Shown: positions 57,112-64,000 of the stretch, piece by piece
How the letters are laid out: every line of letters begins with the position of its first letter
Position numbering within the stretch: the stretch's first letter is position 1
Assembly: GCF_003387615.1 (NCBI RefSeq)
Contig: NZ_QUNS01000001.1
Span: 598,241 to 662,240, forward strand
Direction of reading: 5' to 3'
Length of the DNA stretch: 64,000 nt
From: Tenacibaculum gallaicum
GTDB taxonomy: Bacteria; Bacteroidota; Bacteroidia; Flavobacteriales; Flavobacteriaceae
Made by a program: the position numbers and the translations under genes
The notes under the pieces: model-generated
Database searches by the model: none
What the model was told of the DNA's origin: nothing
What the model saw: only the letters and a program-made list of their open reading frames with translations

Positions 57112-57372
57112 CTAATTAAGTTTACTTAATTGTTCTTTTAATTCTTCCTTGTCTTTGCTTGACAAGCAAATTTTATCTTTATTACAGTTATTAGTTTTTA
57201 CTTTTAAAATTTGTGACATTTTTCTGTTTTGCTTAGAATATAAAGCACATACTTTACATACAAATAAATGCCAATTAAGTTGTAATTTTTCATATACTGA
57301 AGCTTCACCATATTGACTTTTGTCGCAAATGGTTGTGGCCTCATCACATGTAATTTTAAAAAATTTAAACAT
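57112..57372 (-). CDS. Small zinc-finger anti-sigma-like protein
   Basis: An 86-residue protein. ITCDEATTICDKSQYGEASV is followed by WHLFVCKVCALYS, giving an H-x3-C-x2-C motif typical of the zinc-binding anti-sigma (ZAS) domain, with an upstream Cys as possible fourth ligand. There is no transmembrane segment, so it would be a soluble anti-sigma factor. The start codon lies 7 bases after the sigma-factor stop, which supports pairing with it. Other cysteines near the C-terminus (NNCNKDKICL) could be redox-active. Confidence 0.7.
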   Translation of the reverse strand: MFKFFKITCDEATTICDKSQYGEASVYEKLQLNWHLFVCKVCALYSKQNRKMSQILKVKTNNCNKDKICLSSKDKEELKEQLSKLN

Positions 57373-57379
57373 TATTTTT

Positions 57380-57952
57380 TCACTTATTAAACCAATTTTT
57401 TTCCATACAGCCTCTTAATTGTGTTCTTGCTCTATGAATGATAACCCATAGGTTTGACGGAGAAATATTTAGCTCCTTACAAATATCTTCAGTTTCAAAC
57501 TGTTGTATGGTTTTCATTTTAAATACCATAGCATACTTTTCAGGGAGATTATCAATACACCAATCTAATTGGTTTTTCAATTCTTCATTTTCAATATCCT
57601 TGTCTGCATCGTTACCCCAGGTTTGTGGTACTCGTTCTTCAATCCAATCTCCTTCATTTTCTCCACTATCATAAAAATTCATTCGCACTTCAGCTTGTCC
57701 TTTTTTTGAATTTATTTTTCGGTAGTAATCGATTATTTTTCTTTTTAAAATAGAAACTAACCATGTTCGTTCTGTAGACTTCCCTTCAAAATTCTTTGCT
57801 GATTTTAATCCCGCAAAAAATGTTTCTTGCACTAAATCTTTAGCAATATTTGAATTGTTTACACGTACAATAGCGTAATTAAACAAGTAGTCAGCATAAT
57901 TGTCTACCCATTTATCAGGAGATAAAGTATTTGAAGGATTTGTTAGATTCAT
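57380..57952 (-). CDS. ECF-type RNA polymerase sigma factor
   Basis: A 190-residue sigma-70 factor of the extracytoplasmic-function group. Region 2 is YADYLFNYAIVRVNNSNIAKDLVQETFFAGLKSA (partly visible), with the promoter-melting stretch TERTWLVSILKRKIIDYYRK. Region 4 is LPEKYAMVFKMKTIQQFETEDICKELNI with the recognition helix SNLWVIIHRARTQL. An insertion between the regions (about 80-110) is longer than usual. Third gene of a four-gene operon whose first two genes encode exported proteins, with its likely anti-sigma gene directly downstream. Confidence 0.9.
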   Translation of the reverse strand: MNLTNPSNTLSPDKWVDNYADYLFNYAIVRVNNSNIAKDLVQETFFAGLKSAKNFEGKSTERTWLVSILKRKIIDYYRKINSKKGQAEVRMNFYDSGENEGDWIEERVPQTWGNDADKDIENEELKNQLDWCIDNLPEKYAMVFKMKTIQQFETEDICKELNISPSNLWVIIHRARTQLRGCMEKNWFNK

Positions 57953-57967
57953 TAAATCAAAGATAAG

Positions 57968-58888
57968 TTATTTTTTGGTGAAATAAGTAACGTAAACTCT
58001 ACTTAGTCCGTTAGGATTATTTTGAATAAAATCAATTATTTCTTTAAAGTTTTTCTTTTTATTTAATTTGTTTGAGATTTTACTTTTGCTGGTTGTATAG
58101 TAAATTTTATTATTAACAAGGTCTACAAAAGGACAATAATCTAACTTTTTTGAATTGATATTAGTTAAGTGTTTCGCGGGTAACCATTCGTTACTATTCC
58201 CTTTTCTACTTATATACAAATCACCTCTACCTAAATCATCTTTTCTTCCGTACGAAGTAAAAATAATAAAACTTTCATCTGGAGCAACAAAAGCATTGAA
58301 CTCATACTTCTCAGAGTTTACGCCTGAACCTAGAGGAGTAGGAGTTGTATATTTTCCATTAATAAATCTACTTACATAAATGTCTTCTTTTCCTTTAGAG
58401 TTTTCATATCCAGCAGTGAAAAATAAATCTCCTTTTTTTGTTACTGAAGGGTAAAACTCATTTGCAGAAGTATTAATTGTAGCACCTACATTTATAGGGT
58501 TAGACCAATTATCAGACAGAGACTTTCGCGATACATACCAAATATCCATGTCTTTTTTTACCTCGTTGGAGGTGTTGTTTTTTCTGTTAGAAGCAAAAAA
58601 AAGCTTCAATCCATCAGGAGATAAAAAAGGTTCTAAGTCTTTATACTGACCAGAAAAACTAACAGTTTCAGGTTTTTGCCATTTTCCGTTAACTTTTTTT
58701 GAGTAAGCTATAAAAGAATATTCTTTAGCATAACTTTCAACAGTAAAATAAAACTCATCTTGATTTTTACTCATAGAAAAATCTCTAACATTAGGCAACC
58801 CATTAAATAATTCAGGAAGAAATAATTCAGGTTCTTGAGCAAAACTAAAACTAGAAATACATAAAAATAAGAAGTAAATTTTTTTCAT
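57968..58888 (-). CDS. Exported PD40 / WD40-like beta-propeller protein
   Basis: A 306-residue protein with a signal peptide (1-17, SFSFAQEP). Several PD40-type repeats follow: FLSPDGLKLFFASNRK, YPSVTKKGDLFFTAG, EFNAFVAPDESFIIFTSYG, and FVDLVNNKIYYTTS near the end. Such TolB-like propellers act in the periplasm or outer membrane, often with OmpA-type proteins, but the binding partner is unknown. It lies 8 bases after the NTF2-like gene and 15 before the ECF sigma gene in the same operon. Confidence 0.82.
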   Translation of the reverse strand: MKKIYFLFLCISSFSFAQEPELFLPELFNGLPNVRDFSMSKNQDEFYFTVESYAKEYSFIAYSKKVNGKWQKPETVSFSGQYKDLEPFLSPDGLKLFFASNRKNNTSNEVKKDMDIWYVSRKSLSDNWSNPINVGATINTSANEFYPSVTKKGDLFFTAGYENSKGKEDIYVSRFINGKYTTPTPLGSGVNSEKYEFNAFVAPDESFIIFTSYGRKDDLGRGDLYISRKGNSNEWLPAKHLTNINSKKLDYCPFVDLVNNKIYYTTSKSKISNKLNKKKNFKEIIDFIQNNPNGLSRVYVTYFTKK

Positions 58889-58896
58889 AAAAATTA

Positions 58897-59367
58897 TTAT
58901 TTAAGTGTTTTACAATTACTTCTACGTCTCATATCAACTAAGTATATAATTTCCCATTTTCCGTTATTATTAAAAAGTTGAAAAGAATTAGCACCACAAT
59001 GGCTAAATTTTCCGTTTAAATAAAACTCATAAGGTGTCCAAACAGAGGCTAAATTCCCATCGATTTTGACGTCCCAAGACAAAAGCTTTTCTAAATAGAT
59101 ATGTTCAGCTTTTTTATTAGCAATACCGGTTAGTAGTTTTGTTTTACTTTCTGTAATCAATATTTTTTCACCTTCTTTATTAGTATGCGTAGTTTGGATA
59201 TTAATTGTAGAATTAAGTGTAGAGCTTACTAAAGTACTATCACCTTTGTGAAGTCCTTCAAAAAAAGTTTCAATAGTATTTTTAATCGCTTTTTTTTCTG
59301 AATTTTCTTGTGCACTTACCATTGTTGAAAGAGCAAAAACAATTAATAGAGTACATATTTTTTGCAT
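58897..59367 (-). CDS. Exported NTF2-like (SnoaL/DUF4440-type) protein
   Basis: A 156-residue protein: signal peptide (1-19, ALSTMVSAQE), then an NTF2-like cone-shaped domain: KKAIKNTIETFFEGLHKGD, ASVWTPYEFYLNGKFSHCG, SFQLFNNNGKWEIIYLVDMRR. Members with a signal peptide bind small ligands in the periplasm; no catalytic residue is evident. First gene of the operon NTF2-like, PD40, ECF sigma, anti-sigma. Confidence 0.78.
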   Translation of the reverse strand: MQKICTLLIVFALSTMVSAQENSEKKAIKNTIETFFEGLHKGDSTLVSSTLNSTINIQTTHTNKEGEKILITESKTKLLTGIANKKAEHIYLEKLLSWDVKIDGNLASVWTPYEFYLNGKFSHCGANSFQLFNNNGKWEIIYLVDMRRRSNCKTLK

Positions 59368-59534
59368 GTTAGTTTGGTTTAGTTAGGTAAAACTATTAAA
59401 AAAATAAACGGATAAAGTTTAATTAACAGAAGATTAACGAGGTTAAAAAAGGTAAAAAACGAAACGCTTATAGGTTTATAATAAATAAAACCATTGAATA
59501 ATTATGTATTTTTACAATCCATAAAATAAAAGAA

Positions 59535-60353
59535 ATGTCAGTAGCAAAAAAACAATATAAAAGAATTACCACTAAATCTCTTGTTGAAATGAAAGCAAAT
59601 GGAGAGAAGATTTCAATGCTTACAGCTTATGACTATACCATGGCTAAAATTGTTGATGGTGCAGGTATAGATGTGATTTTAGTAGGTGATTCAGCATCAA
59701 ATGTAATGGCTGGTCATGAAACAACGTTACCTATTACATTAGATCAAATGATTTATCATGCAAGTTCAGTGGTAAGAGGAGTTGATCGTTGTTTAGTGGT
59801 AGTTGATTTACCTTTTGGTAGCTATCAATCAGACCCAAAAGAAGCATTACGTTCTGCAATTCGCATAATGAAAGAGAGTGGTGGGCATTCGATTAAATTA
59901 GAAGGAGGAAAAGAGATAAAAGATTCTATTAAACGAATTTTAAATGCAGGTATTCCTGTAATGGGGCACTTAGGATTAACACCACAATCTATTTATAAAT
60001 TTGGAACTTACACCGTAAGAGCAAAAGAAGAAGAAGAGGCAGAAAAGTTAATGAAAGATGCTTTAATGTTAGAGAAATTAGGATGTTTTGCTATCGTGTT
60101 AGAAAAAGTTCCAGCTAAGTTAGCACAAAAAGTTGCGGAAGCTTTAACGATTCCAGTTATTGGAATTGGAGCAGGAGCAGGAGTAGATGGACAAGTATTG
60201 GTAACTCACGATATGTTAGGAATGACACACGAGTTTAATCCTCGTTTTTTACGTAGATATTTAGATTTATATACAGGAATGACAAATGCATTTGAACAGT
60301 ATATTACAGATGTAAAGAGTCAAGACTTTCCAAACGAAGAAGAACAGTATTAG
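59535..60353 (+). CDS. panB: 3-methyl-2-oxobutanoate hydroxymethyltransferase
   Basis: First committed enzyme of pantothenate (CoA) synthesis, transferring a hydroxymethyl group from methylene-THF to 2-oxoisovalerate. [24 protein letters not shown] holds the metal-binding Asp. [20 protein letters not shown] and [24 protein letters not shown] are strongly conserved blocks, with the catalytic Glu near [12 protein letters not shown]. The length of 272 is normal. panC and panD are not nearby. The following 2-hydroxyacid dehydrogenase gene starts about 39 bases on and may be co-transcribed. Confidence 0.97.
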   Translation: MSVAKKQYKRITTKSLVEMKANGEKISMLTAYDYTMAKIVDGAGIDVILVGDSASNVMAGHETTLPITLDQMIYHASSVVRGVDRCLVVVDLPFGSYQSDPKEALRSAIRIMKESGGHSIKLEGGKEIKDSIKRILNAGIPVMGHLGLTPQSIYKFGTYTVRAKEEEEAEKLMKDALMLEKLGCFAIVLEKVPAKLAQKVAEALTIPVIGIGAGAGVDGQVLVTHDMLGMTHEFNPRFLRRYLDLYTGMTNAFEQYITDVKSQDFPNEEEQY

Positions 60354-60392
60354 TTTTTCAATGTATCAATTTGATAATTTGAAAATGTAGTG

Positions 60393-61331
60393 ATGAAAAT
60401 TTTACATTTAGATACAAACCACTCTCTTTTAATTAACCAGTTAAAAGAGAGTGGCTTTGAAAATTATGAAGATTATATCTCTTCAAAACCAGAAATTGAA
60501 GACAAAATTCACGAGTATGACGGAATTGTCATCCGTAGTCGATTTACTATTGATAAATCATTTTTAGATAAAGCGACAAATCTTAAATTTATAGGACGCG
60601 TTGGAGCTGGGTTAGAAAATATTGACTGTGATTATGCTGAAAAGAAAGGAATAAACTTAATTTCAGCACCAGAAGGAAATAGAAACGCTGTAGGAGAACA
60701 TGCGTTAGGAATGCTACTTTCTTTATTTAATAAGCTTAATAAGGCAGATAAAGAGGTGAGAGAAGGAAAGTGGTTTCGTGAAGAGAATAGAGGCGTTGAA
60801 CTTGATGGAAAAACAGTTGGAATTATCGGTTACGGAAACATGGGGAAAGCCTTTGCTAAAAAACTCCGAGGTTTCGATGTGGAAGTAATTTGTTATGATA
60901 TTAAACCAAATGTTGGCGACGAAAATTGTAAACAAGTTTCTTTAAAAGAATTACAAGAAAAAGTTGACGTGCTGAGTTTACATACCCCTCAAACTGAACG
61001 TACTTTAAATATGGTAAATGATAAGTTCATTAATAATTTTTCTAAACCTTTCTGGTTGTTAAATACAGCTAGAGGAAAATCAGTAGTAACAAAAGATTTG
61101 GTAACAGCATTAGAATCAAAGAAAATTTTAGGAGCAGGGTTAGATGTGTTAGAGTATGAAAAAAGATCCTTCGAAAACCTATTTACAGATCAAGAAATGC
61201 CAGAAGCATTTAAGTATTTAATTCATGCTGAGAATGTGTTGATTTCTCCTCATGTTGCAGGTTGGACGATTGAAAGTAAAGAAAAACTAGCGCAGACTAT
61301 TGTAGATAAAATAAAAGTAAAATTTTGCTAA
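60393..61331 (+). CDS. D-2-hydroxyacid dehydrogenase, SerA-like
   Basis: A 312-residue NAD-dependent dehydrogenase of the D-isomer-specific family. I chose ATG 60393; a GTG at 60390 adds one residue. IIGYGNMGKAFAKKLRGFDV is the NAD-binding Rossmann motif (G-x-G-x2-G). Catalytic residues: Arg in NTARGKSVV, Glu in GLDVLEYEKRS and His in ISPHVAGWT. There is no ACT regulatory domain, so it is the short form. Phosphoglycerate dehydrogenase activity (serine synthesis) is possible, but serC is not adjacent and other 2-oxoacids are equally possible. Confidence 0.88.
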   Translation: MKILHLDTNHSLLINQLKESGFENYEDYISSKPEIEDKIHEYDGIVIRSRFTIDKSFLDKATNLKFIGRVGAGLENIDCDYAEKKGINLISAPEGNRNAVGEHALGMLLSLFNKLNKADKEVREGKWFREENRGVELDGKTVGIIGYGNMGKAFAKKLRGFDVEVICYDIKPNVGDENCKQVSLKELQEKVDVLSLHTPQTERTLNMVNDKFINNFSKPFWLLNTARGKSVVTKDLVTALESKKILGAGLDVLEYEKRSFENLFTDQEMPEAFKYLIHAENVLISPHVAGWTIESKEKLAQTIVDKIKVKFC

Positions 61332-61355
61332 CTTGTAGCTTTAAATTCATGAAAC

Positions 61356-61814
61356 ATGAAATACGAAGCATCTACAGTAGAAGAATACATTAGTCAATTA
61401 CCAAAGGAAAGGCAAGAAGTAGTAAAAAAACTACAAACAATTATTCGTGAAAACTTACCTAAAGGATTTGAAGAAGGAATCAATTATAATATGATTGGTT
61501 ATTATGTTCCACACTCAAAATATGCTGAAGGCTATCATTGCAATCCTAAATTACCACTTCCTTTTATGAATTTAGCTTCGCAAAAAAACTCAATCAACCT
61601 ATACCATAGCGGGATTTATGTCAAAAAAGAGTTACACGATTGGTTTGTATCTGAATATCCTAAACACTCTAAAAGAAAACTAGACATGGGAAAAAGCTGT
61701 ATTCGTTTTAAAAAGTTAGATGATATTCCGTATGAATTAATTACTGAATTATGCACAAAAATGTCCGTTGATGAATGGATTTCTATTTATGAATCAGCTA
61801 TAAAAAAGAAATAA
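61356..61814 (+). CDS. DUF1801 (YdhG-like) protein
   Basis: A 152-residue soluble protein of the DUF1801 fold: EEYISQLPKERQEVVKKLQTIIRENLPKGFEEGINYNM is the conserved N-terminal region (partly shown), followed by SKYAEGYHCNPKLPLP and SCIRFKKLDDIPYELITEL, the family's C-terminal motif. Molecular function unknown. It ends one base before the ATG of the VOC-family gene, so the two are coupled. Confidence 0.85.
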   Translation: MKYEASTVEEYISQLPKERQEVVKKLQTIIRENLPKGFEEGINYNMIGYYVPHSKYAEGYHCNPKLPLPFMNLASQKNSINLYHSGIYVKKELHDWFVSEYPKHSKRKLDMGKSCIRFKKLDDIPYELITELCTKMSVDEWISIYESAIKKK

Positions 61815-61815
61815 A

Positions 61816-62208
61816 ATGAAGAAAAAAGGCAAAGTAATAGGAATTGGAGGAGTTTTTTTTAAAACTGAAGACCCAAAAGCAACAAAAGATTGGTATAAAA
61901 ACAACTTGGGTTTTAATACCGATGATTGGGGTTGTACTTTTTGGTGGAAAGACAATGAAGGTAAAAAAGCTTCAACACAATGGAGTCCGTTTAGTAAAGA
62001 CACTAATTACTTTGAACCTTCTAAAAAAGACTTTATGTTTAACTATCGAGTGGAAAATTTAGTAGAGTTGCTAGAGGAGTTAAAAGAAAAAGGAGTTACC
62101 GTAATGGGTAAAATAGAAGAGTACGATTATGGCAAGTTTGGATGGGTTGTAGATTTAGATGGAAATAAAATTGAACTATGGGAGCCAAAAGACGAAGCTT
62201 TTTTATAA
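61816..62208 (+). CDS. VOC-superfamily (glyoxalase/bleomycin-resistance-like) protein
   Basis: A 130-residue vicinal-oxygen-chelate protein. The paired beta-alpha-beta-beta-beta modules are visible as GIGGVFFKTEDPKATKDWYKNNLGF and NYRVENLVELLEELKEKGVT. FGWVVDLDGNKIELWEP carries the conserved metal-binding Glu in IELWEP. Such proteins may bind or isomerise small molecules; the substrate is unknown. Coupled to the DUF1801 gene. Confidence 0.87.
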   Translation: MKKKGKVIGIGGVFFKTEDPKATKDWYKNNLGFNTDDWGCTFWWKDNEGKKASTQWSPFSKDTNYFEPSKKDFMFNYRVENLVELLEELKEKGVTVMGKIEEYDYGKFGWVVDLDGNKIELWEPKDEAFL

Positions 62209-62243
62209 ATTTAGCACCGTCTAATAAATAAAGAAATAAAAAA

Positions 62244-62525
62244 ATGAATGTAATTGATGAAAATGGGAATACTGTTCCTAATCAAGAAAGTAAACGTGTG
62301 TTAGCAGGTGTTTTAGGTATCCTTTTAGGTGTTTTTGGAATTCATAAATTTGTGTTAGGATATACTAAAGAAGGTGTAATAATGTTGTTAATAACTGTCT
62401 TAACTTGTGGGATGGGTGGTTTTATAAGTAGCATAATTGGTTTAATAGAAGGAATTATGTATTTAACAAAATCTGATGAGGAGTTTATCGAAACTTATCA
62501 AGTAAACCAAAAAGGTTGGTTCTAA
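62244..62525 (+). CDS. TM2-domain membrane protein
   Basis: A 93-residue protein. A short polar N-terminus (DENGNTVPNQESKR) is followed by the TM2 domain: helix LAGVLGILLGVFGIHKFVLGY, then VIMLLITVLTCGMGGFISSIIGLIEG, with the conserved FGIHKFVLG turn and the GLIEGI motif. The family function is unknown. It starts 36 bases after the VOC gene and could be part of the same transcript. Confidence 0.88.
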   Translation: MNVIDENGNTVPNQESKRVLAGVLGILLGVFGIHKFVLGYTKEGVIMLLITVLTCGMGGFISSIIGLIEGIMYLTKSDEEFIETYQVNQKGWF

Positions 62526-62550
62526 ACATTCTTTTTTAATATTCTATACT

Positions 62551-62769
62551 ATGTCTGATGATAAAAACACAAAGGATAACTTATCTAAAGCTAGTGAGTT
62601 AGTTGTAAAAACAGGTGAATACTTGGTAGATATAGTAGAAGATGTAAAAGAAAAAGTTGAAGAAATTGTTTCTGATGAAAATGTTCAAAAAGCTAAAGTT
62701 AAAGCAAACGAATTAGCTGAAGAAGCAAAAGAAGAACTCAAAGAAACAAAAACCAAAACTTTTTTTTAA
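62551..62769 (+). CDS. Small Lys/Glu-rich helical protein
   Basis: A 72-residue protein, almost fully alpha-helical, with heptad-like charge (LVDIVEDVKEKVEEIVSDE, then KAKVKANELAEEAKEELKE). It resembles general-stress / CsbD- or YtxH-type small helical proteins in composition only. It starts 26 bases after the TM2 gene on the same strand, followed by a strong terminator. Function unknown; I think it is a real gene because codon use and context fit. Confidence 0.65.
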   Translation: MSDDKNTKDNLSKASELVVKTGEYLVDIVEDVKEKVEEIVSDENVQKAKVKANELAEEAKEELKETKTKTFF

Positions 62770-62795
62770 AGACTTTTAGAAAATAAAGATAAAAG

Positions 62796-62820
62796 AAAAG
62801 CGCCGATTGGCGCTTTTTTT
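62796..62820. terminator. Bidirectional intrinsic terminator
   Basis: AAAAGCGCC pairs with GGCGCTTTT around GATT, with T-runs on both strands; convergent genes end on either side. Confidence 0.87.
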
Positions 62821-63691
62821 ATGATGCAACGTTATTAGCTTTATTTGTTTTAATAATAGCTTGTTTGTTTTTCCAGTCAATCCACTTTTGCCCTTTAATA
62901 CGGCGCATAACATTATCTATCGTACGCATAACAAAAAGGTTGTAAACGGCTTTTCCTAAGTTTTTAGGGTTACGAGCAATAGCACGTAAACTCATTGAAA
63001 AACCAGGAGTTAAATAACGCATATAGTGCCAATATCCTTCAGGCATGTACAAAACATTACCATGCTCAAGTTCAGCAACATGACCTTCAGCGTTTTTAAG
63101 TGCAGGCCATTTTTCAAAATCAGGATCGTTAAAATCAATATCTTCACGAGTAATTAACGAATGAGGAATTTTATACAAGAACTTATTTTGTTTTTGGTCA
63201 AACAAAATGCATCTCTTCTTTCCTTCAAAGTGAAAATGAAAAATATTTGCTAAATCAATATCGTAATGCATAAATGTATACGAATCACGTCCTCCAAAAA
63301 ATAGCATTGGTAACCCTTTCATTAAACGTAAACCAAAATCTGGAAAAGTGAAATCTTTTTGTAGTTGTGGAACCTCTTTTAAAACATTCCATAAGAAAAT
63401 TCTAAATTTAGTAGGCTCACGCTTTAGTAAATCTACATACTCACTCATTTTCATGGTTGCATGAGGTTCATTAAAACCATCTTTATAATCTACAGGTCTA
63501 TTATCGTATAAAGGTACAGTTTTATCACCTGCTACTTCTTTCATATAATCTAAAGACCATTTAGAGTATGCTGGCCAATCTTCAATAAAACGTTCAATAA
63601 CCACAGGTTTTTGAGGTTTGAAGTATTTTTTTATGAAGTCTTCTTTAGTAATGGTTTCTACTCTGTCTATTTGTTGCAACTGTAATCCCAT
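62819..63691 (-). CDS. JmjC/cupin-like domain oxygenase-type protein
   Basis: About 290 residues from ATG 63691 (MGLQLQQIDRV); a longer reading from 63715 adds 8 residues. The cupin-8 / JmjC-like fold is shown by KPVVIERFIEDWPAYSKW (N-terminal), FMHYDIDLANIFHFHFEGKK, where H-x-D provides iron ligands, and LYMPEGYWHYMRYL with the distal His. ISMSLR-type strand MSLRAIARNP follows. Such proteins are Fe(II)/2-oxoglutarate hydroxylases of proteins or small molecules; the substrate is unknown. Single gene facing convergent small genes. Confidence 0.82.
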   Translation of the reverse strand: MGLQLQQIDRVETITKEDFIKKYFKPQKPVVIERFIEDWPAYSKWSLDYMKEVAGDKTVPLYDNRPVDYKDGFNEPHATMKMSEYVDLLKREPTKFRIFLWNVLKEVPQLQKDFTFPDFGLRLMKGLPMLFFGGRDSYTFMHYDIDLANIFHFHFEGKKRCILFDQKQNKFLYKIPHSLITREDIDFNDPDFEKWPALKNAEGHVAELEHGNVLYMPEGYWHYMRYLTPGFSMSLRAIARNPKNLGKAVYNLFVMRTIDNVMRRIKGQKWIDWKNKQAIIKTNKANNVAS

Positions 63692-63772
63692 ACATTCAAT
63701 TTTTTCGAGAAGCAAAGTTAATAAATTGTTACGACGTTTTTTTGAGTTAACAATGTTAAAAAATAATAGAGT

Positions 63773-64000
63773 TTAAAAACTAATTCTAAAGCTAAGGTTT
63801 GGAGTAAAGGGGAGTGAGTACGTATTTATTTCCTTTGCTTTGTTACTGTTGCTTTCATCAAGAACATAGTACGTGTTTATTGTGTTTTTTCTATTGGTAA
63901 CATTGGTAAAGCCAATTCTTATAGTAGATTTTAGATCTTCTGAAAGATTAAAGTTATAGCTCCCAGAAGCATTGATTCTGAAGAAATTTGGATGCCTTTC
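63773..64000 (-). CDS. TonB-dependent receptor, C-terminal part (runs off the window)
   Basis: The minus frame is open from the window edge to a TAA at 63773-63775. The 75 visible residues are typical outer-membrane barrel strands (FFRINASGSYNFNLSEDLKS, IRIGFTNVTNRKNTINTYYV) and end on the aromatic signature PNLSFRISF. This is the way SusC-like TonB receptors of this phylum end. Only the 3' end is present, so the substrate and the rest are unknown. Confidence 0.75.
   Translation of the reverse strand, partial: ERHPNFFRINASGSYNFNLSEDLKSTIRIGFTNVTNRKNTINTYYVLDESNSNKAKEINTYSLPFTPNLSFRISF

Overview
The window is an AT-rich stretch of a chromosome from the phylum Bacteroidota, almost certainly a marine or host-associated member of the family Flavobacteriaceae. 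The evidence is SusC-type TonB-dependent receptors with carboxypeptidase-like N-terminal domains, proteins with type IX secretion (T9SS) C-terminal sorting tails, lipoproteins whose mature N-terminus is acid-rich, an atpD-atpC pair apart from the other atp genes, and promoters of the Bacteroidota form TTTG-N19..21-TAnnTTTG (rimP, kbl, the ompA-like gene, hdc). A Tenacibaculum/Polaribacter-like genus is plausible but not provable from the sequence alone. No phage, IS element, CRISPR array, rRNA or tRNA was seen. Most of the window is core genome. Layout: 0.1-9.4 kb holds an outer-membrane barrel, a PRMT-like methyltransferase, a cysteine-rich thaumatin-like protein, leuS, a lipoprotein, a membrane protein, a GNAT-fold acyltransferase without a normal start codon, and an acyl-CoA thioesterase. 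9.5-22.5 kb looks like a phosphorus-acquisition neighbourhood: Pit-type phosphate transporter, OprP-like porin, metallophosphoesterase, secreted M28 peptidase, a TonB receptor with a surface lipoprotein carrying OB-like and lamin-tail domains, and a divergent exported endonuclease/exonuclease/phosphatase protein. 22.5-30.9 kb is housekeeping (recJ, osmC-like, ahpD-like, mscL, alr, tdk), followed by a Glu-rich protein abutting a GT4 glycosyltransferase, and a tandem universal stress protein. 31.0-35.9 kb is the rimP-nusA-infB operon with a leader hairpin. 36-44.5 kb carries surface proteins: a TSP3/CARDB T9SS protein, a beta-helix lipoprotein with its TonB receptor, and a second TonB receptor. 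44.5-46.2 kb is a metal-homeostasis locus: that receptor, a divergent DtxR/MntR repressor, a palindromic operator between them, and a ZIP transporter. 46.3-54.6 kb holds an AddA/RecB-like helicase-nuclease, kbl, an OmpA-like protein, atpD, atpC and tatA. 54.6-57 kb has an Lrp regulator divergent from a histidine decarboxylase, plus an O-methyltransferase. 57.1-59.4 kb is an ECF sigma / zinc anti-sigma operon with two exported proteins. 59.5-64 kb has panB, a D-2-hydroxyacid dehydrogenase, small proteins, a JmjC/cupin-like protein and the 3' end of another TonB receptor. I found no clear, wholly undescribed defence or mobile system. The most interesting signals are regulatory or structural: (1) 7-4-7 bp TTAACA-type direct repeats resembling Pho boxes upstream of both the porin-Pit operon and the TonB receptor/nuclease cluster; (2) a DtxR-type palindrome set between two divergent -7 boxes; (3) a terminator-like GNRA hairpin in the rimP leader; (4) two genes, mscL and the GNAT gene, whose conserved or coding N-termini lack any ATG/GTG/TTG start, with an ATA codon at the expected place; (5) a thaumatin-like protein without a signal peptide; (6) a decayed or unusual small gene downstream of infB with its own terminator.
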